This document shows positions 58,137 to 64,000 of a DNA stretch of 64,000 nucleotides, in pieces (within the stretch, counting starts at the first letter, position 1; each line of letters starts with the position of its first letter). The notes under the pieces are model-generated. The model was given only the letters and a program-made list of their open reading frames with translations, was not told the origin of the DNA and did no database searches. This stretch comes from Humulus lupulus. Taxonomy: Eukaryota; Streptophyta; Magnoliopsida; Rosales; Cannabaceae. The stretch spans positions 147,122,397 to 147,186,396 of the forward strand of contig NC_084800.1 in NCBI RefSeq assembly GCF_963169125.1, given 5' to 3'. The position numbers and the translations under genes were made by a program.

Positions 58137-59454
58137 ATGACTTCAATGCTAGAGTACCTGGAAAGAGACAAGCTTCTTGAAGACAAGAATAAGGCACGAC
58201 GAGTTAAGGCTCAATCAGCCCGCTTCACCATATTACAAGGTAAACTCTATAAATGGTCAATTTTTGGTCCTTATTTAAGATGTGTTAACCCTGCAAGGGA
58301 AAAATACATACTGGTTAGTTACATGAAGGAGAGTGTGGAAACCATTCCAAATGGTGAAGCTTGGCACACTGAGTCCTAACATAAGGGTACTATTCGCCAA
58401 CCACGAGATCTGACTCCTCTAACTATGCAAGGCACTGTGATAAATGCCAACGGTTCACTCACGTTCTCATCAGCCTCTTGAACGATTACTGGAAATCACT
58501 TGCCCATGGCCATTCATGAAATGGGGAATGGAAATAGTTGGCCAACTCCCAACCTCACTAGGACAGAAAGTCTACATGCTCACTATGATAGACTAGTTCA
58601 GTAAATGGATTGAGGCAAAAGCCTACAATTAAGTAAGGGACAAAGAAGTCAATAACTTCATTTGGAAAAACATGATATGCCCATTCGGGGTACCTAAAGA
58701 GATCGCGACAGACAATGGATCTCAATTCATCAACTTTGATTTCCAGGACTTTTGCAAATTTTGGAACATCAAGCTCAGCTTCTCGACACCAAGGTATCCC
58801 CAAGAAAATAGACAAGCAGAGTCATCCAATAAGAAAATCATGAATACCACAAGAAGCGCATTGAGAAGGCTAAGGGAAGGTGGGCAGATGAATTGTTGCA
58901 AGTTCTATGTTCCTATCAAACCACAACCAAGACTTCAACAGGAGAAACACCATTCTCACTAGCCTACGTGATGGAAGCAGTCATCCCTACCGAAAGTAAA
59001 GTTTTGACAACAAGATATGAACTCACAACCGACAAAGAAAACTGGGAGAACATGTGCCATGAACTCAACACCATCGACGAGAAAAGGGAAAAAGGCACTC
59101 TTAAGAGTCTCAGCCCACCAGAAAGGCATAGCTAGATATTACAACAAGAACATCTGCACTCAAACATTCAAAGTGGGAGACTAGGTGTTCTGAAGAGTGT
59201 TCCAGAACAATAAAGAAGCGAGAGCAGGTAAGCTCGCCCCAACCTCAGAAGGTCCTTACCTGGTCACTAAGGTAGTCGGATATGGAACATATAAGCTACA
59301 AACACAAGAGGGACGAGACATCAGTAGCAGCTGGAACAATGTACACCTAAACACATGTGTCAGAACTACATTTGGGCTTGATCCATGCAAATGCTATGTA
59401 GGCAACTCTACGGAACACAGTCCCCATTACAATAGTTTTTATTTTTATTTTTGA
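58137..59454 (+). pseudogene. Element D integrase
   Basis: 58137-58379 is the pre-integrase segment (YLERDKLLEDKNKARRVKAQ, ARFTILQGKLYKWSIFGPYL). The core has a degraded first-aspartate region near 58530-58620 (GQLPTSLGQKVYMLTMID), ICPFGVPKEIATDNGSQFIN with the second aspartate, and STPRYPQENRQAESSNKKIM with the glutamate (58672-58962). The C-terminal parts are ELTTDKENWENMCHELNTID and ARAGKLAPTSEGPYLVTKVV, GYGTYKLQTQEGRDI (59197-59454). Frameshifts separate the pieces. No chromodomain. Confidence 0.9.
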
Positions 59455-59698
59455 CAAACAAGCAAATCACTCAAGAAGACGAACAAGCCTAACCATAAAC
59501 ACATCTAAGGATGAGTAATCCATCAAGAATTAATATAAGGAACTCTAAGTCTAAAATAATAAATATATTACACTTAGACTGAGAGACAAGGAGAAGGTAA
59601 GTCAAATCAACCAGCCATCCATACAAGACGAACAATGATGTAATAAAAATAGCTAGAAGAACATACCAAGTCTACATACAACATTCAATCATCTGAAT
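59455..59698 (+). other. Element D 3' region without an LTR
   Basis: About 240 bp after the integrase stop. Neither a polypurine tract with an LTR nor a copy of the sequence upstream of 53687 was found, so D is truncated before the LTR of element E begins. Confidence 0.5.
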
Positions 59699-60622
59699 TG
59701 TTATCCCAAAAATTGACATATCTGACGTGGCACTAAGCTTGGACACGTGGAGTAGACTGGGCAGACCCCCCTCACCAGGCTGGTCGGTGTATACTTGCAA
59801 AGTATACGATAAGTTACTGCTCGGCAAGGTAAGCAGTTAACAGACAGTAAACACTTGTTCCAAGACCTACACCAAGGCATAGCATTGAATCTCCAATAAG
59901 GGTTGCTTGGTAAGGAACATTGTTAAGCAAACAACAGTGAGAGATGCTCAGGAAACCTATGTCCATGATGGCTACACCCTTCACAATCTTAAGGGAAAGT
60001 CCTTCTAATAACACTACTTGGAGGAATATCACCAGAAGCTCAGCTGCTCAGTATGATGGATAGCCAAACTTGGTCGGCGAGAAGAAGCTACACTCACATT
60101 TAGCAATCCGTAAGAATCACCCAACCACCCGCAGATGGCGCATAACAACCCTGAAGACTCGGTCAAGCCTCCTAACAAATAGAATTGAAACTACCTACGA
60201 GAATAATGGGATATTTCCACCATTGGTTACGCTCGTGTGCACCCCCTAAGCCAACAGAGCATTATAAATGCAAACCCTTCACCACAGTAAAAGAGATTCA
60301 CAAAATCGCCTACCGACCATTGTTTAGAAACATACCGGATAGCCTATTTTTATACCTAGTAGCAATTCTGCCTTATTCTATTGTCTTTTCAACATAGAAA
60401 TCCACTTGTAATCCCTTGTGATCGTGTATAAACCTTCAAGATTAATATAAATCTAAGAGCCAATTATTGGGGTTGAACCCCTATAAATCTCAGTGTTCTT
60501 TATTATTTATTGCTCATTATTATTAGCCTTTTGGCTCAATTATTGTTCATTGATTGTTCTATTGAAAGCTCTCGAGTTAATTACTTTGACTTCGTGTCAG
60601 TTGACTAAAAAATCAGTCAACA
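59699..60622 (+). mobile_element. 5' LTR of Tat element E
   Basis: The probable LTR starts TGTTATCCCAAAAATTGAC and ends AATCAGTCAACA, followed two bases on by a primer-binding site. A TATA-like box GCATTATAAATGC lies at about 60260-60272. A leader with TGTAATCCCTTGTGATC and repeats of TAAACC follows. The start is inferred from the TG...CA rule and the common TGTT...AACA form of Tat LTRs; the 3' copy is not in the window. Confidence 0.65.
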
Positions 60623-60624
60623 TT

Positions 60625-60646
60625 TTGGTGTTTTTGTTGAGAGCAA
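60625..60646 (+). other. Primer-binding region of element E
   Basis: TTGGTGTTTTTGTTGAGAGC follows the LTR end. It resembles the TTGGTGCTTTCATTGAGAGC form seen in many Tat elements. Confidence 0.6.
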
Positions 60647-60679
60647 GAACAATTACATTCGGATTTCGTTGCTACGAAG

Positions 60680-62233
60680 ATGGTGGTTTCAACAAGGAGA
60701 TCAGGTAAAGAACCTCCATAGTGCGAAGTTGAATCGTCGCACCGAGTTCCCTCAATGAGCAATCTTAACGGGGGCAAGCTGATTTTCCACCTAGGAACAT
60801 GTTTGGCTGCGGGGGGCAAGCTACAGGGCTCACTGTAGCTGAGTACGGGGTTGCTACCTTTACAGGAGTTACTAACACAGGAACTTCAGGTGGAGGTGCT
60901 GCAAGGGGTACCGACCAGCCAGGACCGAGAGCTGGAGGTCCTGGATGGTATGAACCCCACGTGGATATTGAAGGACTTGATCCTAAAATTGAGCAGATAA
61001 GGGAATTCATGGGACAAATGCAAGATCATCTTGCTACCAAGTACGAGGGGCGGGCTACAGCCTAGGAGGCCATTAATGAGGCTTTCGAGAAACAAAGAAA
61101 ATATTTCCAAGAATGGATTGATCGGCATGCCCGGGAGATGAAAGCCCGCCAAAAAGAAAGCCTGCCAACTAGGGAGGCTGCTGAGTCCATCCATAATTAC
61201 ATGCAATAGCTGCAGACTTAGTGTAGAGGGACTGCATCCAGTACTACTGCTAACAACCAACAACGCCCTCCTATTTTTGGGTTTGCTGAAGGAGCAGTGA
61301 ACGGACCAAAGGCTCGATCTCAGATTGGAGGACGAGGTCCAACCAGGAGTCACCGATAAGTTCATGGCCCCCAGGCAAACAACAACAGGCACCCATTGCC
61401 TACTGATGAGCAGGTCCTTCCTAGACACTGCATCAGACTGAATTGAGCAGATAACTTTCCACCAAGATCTCAAGGAACTGTTCGTGAAAGAAATCCTAAA
61501 GTCGGGCATCGAGATGGCAACACCAGAGCATCAACGCCAAATAGGGGTAGTCAGTCCCAGAACATCCATCAGCAGCTGGATTGGCACAGGCAGCACCAAG
61601 AGTACCGACCAAGGTCCATAAGAGAGGAACCAGAAGTCAGTAGTGGATACAGATCCAACAATGTCGATGGGTATGATGATGATGAAGTAGTGAGTCGACC
61701 CCACCAACAGAATAATCAAGGCCAAGAGAGACGATCCCACAAGGACAGGGTGTCTCGAACAACCAACCACCCCTGGGTGGAGGGTTCCAGGGAGTACCCC
61801 CTGTACCAGACCGGGCAGACAACTAAAATGTTGGGGGCAGGCTTCGGCCAAACTTCATATTTAACCGAATGGGCCCTGTGTGGGGTGAAGACTTCTGAAA
61901 TGCTCTTAATCGCATCAGGAAAAATTGGGACTCGAACAACATAGCTCTGCCTGAGCCTGTTCGGGACCCGAGAATGGATGAGGTCCACAATGCAGCATAG
62001 CCCAAGCAGCTCCAAACCTAAACATCCAGGCCCAGGTGGATCTATTAATTCGATTGGTAAGGGACCTAATAGCTCCCAAATTAAAAGACAATGAAATGGA
62101 TAGGCGGAGGGGTGCCCTTTTTTCAGGACGTATCAACTAGCTGCCCATACCGGCCAAGTTCAAGATGCCAATATGGAAGATGTATAATAGGTGGGAGGAC
62201 CCAGTATCCCATGTTCACAACTTTGAGCTACAG
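60680..62233 (+). pseudogene. Element E gag, N-terminal part
   Basis: It starts at the ATG at 60680 (MVVSTRRSGKEPP) and shifts frame before 60799. The readable parts are DIEGLDPKIEQIREFMGQMQ (60960-61020), KYFQEWIDRHAREMKARQKE (61095-61155), and proline- and arginine-rich low-complexity sequence. At 62150-62225 the start of the conserved gag domain reads FKMPIWKMYNRWEDPVSHVH. The domain is cut there by the LTR at 62234. Many stops. No pol is in the window. Confidence 0.75.
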
Positions 62234-64000
62234 TGTAACGCCCTACTTCCTTAGAGTCGTTACTAAGTGAGTTTAAAAACGTGCTTTCAACTCGCTAATC
62301 GAGGTTTTACGTCAAACAGTGTAATTAAGCAATAAACAAAGGAAAGACTTAAGAAATAGTAATTTCCATAGAAAATTATAAAAGTTTTACACTTGGGATC
62401 CCGAAATACAGTTTAGAAAAATTTACAACATATAAACTGAACCAAGTCGACTAGACAACAAAATCTAGGTTTATTTACAAGCATCTCCCAAAATCCTCTG
62501 GCTGTGGCAGCCAGGCTGGCCAAACATGTACACGCCGCCTCACGCCTACTGTACTCATGGTTGGTTGATCTTCTCTTTAACCTTACCTGCACCACAGAGC
62601 ATCTGTGAGCCAAAGCCCAGCAAGAGAACCCACAAACAGATAACATATGCAACACATATATCAAGTATATAAAGAAGCCACCAATGGCTAAACATATACG
62701 GCCTAGCCGTCCCAGGCATTTACCATGCCCTGGGTTCGCGAACCACGCCGTGAGGATATCCCAGGTATCCTTCTAGGGACTTGCCCTGGCAACTCGCACT
62801 CCACGTGCTCAACGCTGCTCCCGACCCCTTGCAGTACTCGGCCTTGCACTCGACGTGCCTAATGCCATTCCCGGCGCTTCGCCATTCTCGACCTCAACCG
62901 TTCTCGGTCTACACCATTCTAGGCTCTTGCCTATCCTTCACATAATAGCATACATAGCATAACAAGCAAATACAGAACTCCAGCATAATCAGTTAAAGGG
63001 CTATGCCCCACAATTCGGTCACAATGGGCTCAGCTCTGCAAACCAATTCCATGCAAACACATTGGGCTCAGCCCTGCATACAAGCTCAATGGGAACAAGG
63101 GTTTTCTTACCTGAGTTCCGAGCTTTCTGAGCACCGATGCCCCGAGCACAGTCCTCAAACGTGAGCCTCGCCGAAACCCTAGTCACAACACATTAACAAT
63201 GTCCATCCATCAAATTTCTAATCCAATAAATAACTTAGAGCCATAACCCTAACCTCCGGGTCCTTGAATTCTATCAATCCGGGTGATAAAATCCATCCCG
63301 AGCCTTACCCATTGAGTTCCCAAGCCTAAAATACCCTTAAAACTCAAACTAGCACAAAGGGCCGCGACCCCACCCACAAGAGCCGCGGCTAGCCTCAAAA
63401 CAGAGGCTAGCACCTCACTGAACCCCACACGGGCCGCGGCGCGCCCACCAGGCGTTGTGGCGCGCATGAGCTTCTCGGCCTCCCATGGCCGCACGCGCAC
63501 ACGGGCCACGGTGCACCCCCCCTAGGGCTGCGGCTCTCACCTCCGAACCCAGAATTCCTCATCAGTTTTCTACCTTTTCTTCAAGCCAATCCTCACAAAA
63601 ACCATACTAACAATCCTAGATAATTAACACCATCATTCCACCTCAATAGCAGCACTAAAACCCCATTGAATCCTACTCCAAAACTCAGCTAAGGCACTCA
63701 AAAGTAGATCAAACTTGACCAACATGCAATCCTCAAAACCAGCAGAAATTCAAGACCAAATCTTAATAATTAGAACTTACCTCTTACTGAATTAATCTTC
63801 TGCACTAGTTCTCCCTATGCCTCAATCTTCAAACTTCAAGTTCCCTTAGATTTCCCTAGCTGAAAACCTTAGCTTTAGATTAGTTTTCCTTAAGTTTCCC
63901 CTTGGGTTTGCCTTAGTGAGAGAGAGAGTGAAGAAGATGAGAGCTATCTCAGCTAAGAGAGAACGTATATGTCGTTTTCCCCAAGGTTCTAAGTAATTTC
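62234..64000 (-). mobile_element. LTR of the element C family, runs off the window
   Basis: Begins TGTAACGCCCTACTTCC and follows the inverted complement of the element C LTR (CTAAGGAAGTAGGGCGTTAC against CTAAGACAGTAGGGCATTAC). It therefore lies on the minus strand and interrupts gag of E after TACAG. It has the putative intron from donor 63110 (CAG|GTAAGAAAAC) to acceptor 62587 (GTGCAG|GTAAGG), hairpin blocks at 62995-63090, and GCCGCGGC-type clusters at 63355-63535. Whether it is solo or part of a complete element cannot be told. Confidence 0.88.

Noticed and set aside
43109..64000. Element C LTR at 43109 and the related LTR at 62234 as the two ends of one element
   Set aside because: They are in opposite orientation and between them lie other complete domains of Tat and copia elements, so they cannot be the paired LTRs of one insertion.

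Overview
This is nuclear DNA of a flowering plant, almost certainly a eudicot. The window is AT-rich, has no bacterial-style gene order, and nearly every recognisable stretch is a plant LTR retrotransposon. I found no intact host gene. The only host-derived coding sequence is a two-exon fragment of a MATE (DETOXIFICATION-type) transporter inside a copia element. The species cannot be read from the sequence.

1-28942 is a three-level nest. The host is an old minus-strand Ty3/gypsy element of Tekay/Del type, called element A. Its pol occupies 207-2856, 13588-13859 and 25875-27440, with an LTR end at 1-170 and a truncated LTR at 27470-28942. Insertion one in A (2862-13582, target-site duplication CAAAC) is an interrupted solo LTR. 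It carries a further solo LTR (6002-8399) and a gag-only Tat-like element (8663-13158, duplication CCTTT) whose 5' end is a large palindrome. Insertion two is a complete gypsy element B (13860-25869, duplication ACTAC), which holds a solo LTR of another family (16317-18662).

30425-41863 is a Ty1/copia element of Tork type on the minus strand with both LTRs. It is interrupted by a gypsy solo LTR (32538-34681, duplication TCCCT) and a TGTTGGG-type solo LTR (36306-38155, duplication GGCAT). Part of its integrase is replaced by the MATE fragment (38668-38988).

43109-47682 is the 5' LTR, gag, protease and start of RT of a plus-strand Tekay-like element C, broken off at an inverted repeat (47718-48085). 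48121-52990 is AT-rich; its last 1.7 kb is a very decayed copia pol. 53000-59454 is a Tat-lineage gypsy element D. It is followed by the LTR and gag of a second Tat element E (59699-62233), which is cut by a minus-strand LTR of the C family running off the window end.

All coding regions carry stops or frameshifts, so nothing here appears autonomous now. The main points of interest are the palindromic element with U5-type ends on both sides, the intron-bearing MATE capture, a putative intron conserved inside many different gypsy LTRs, and GC-palindrome clusters shared by gypsy and copia LTRs.
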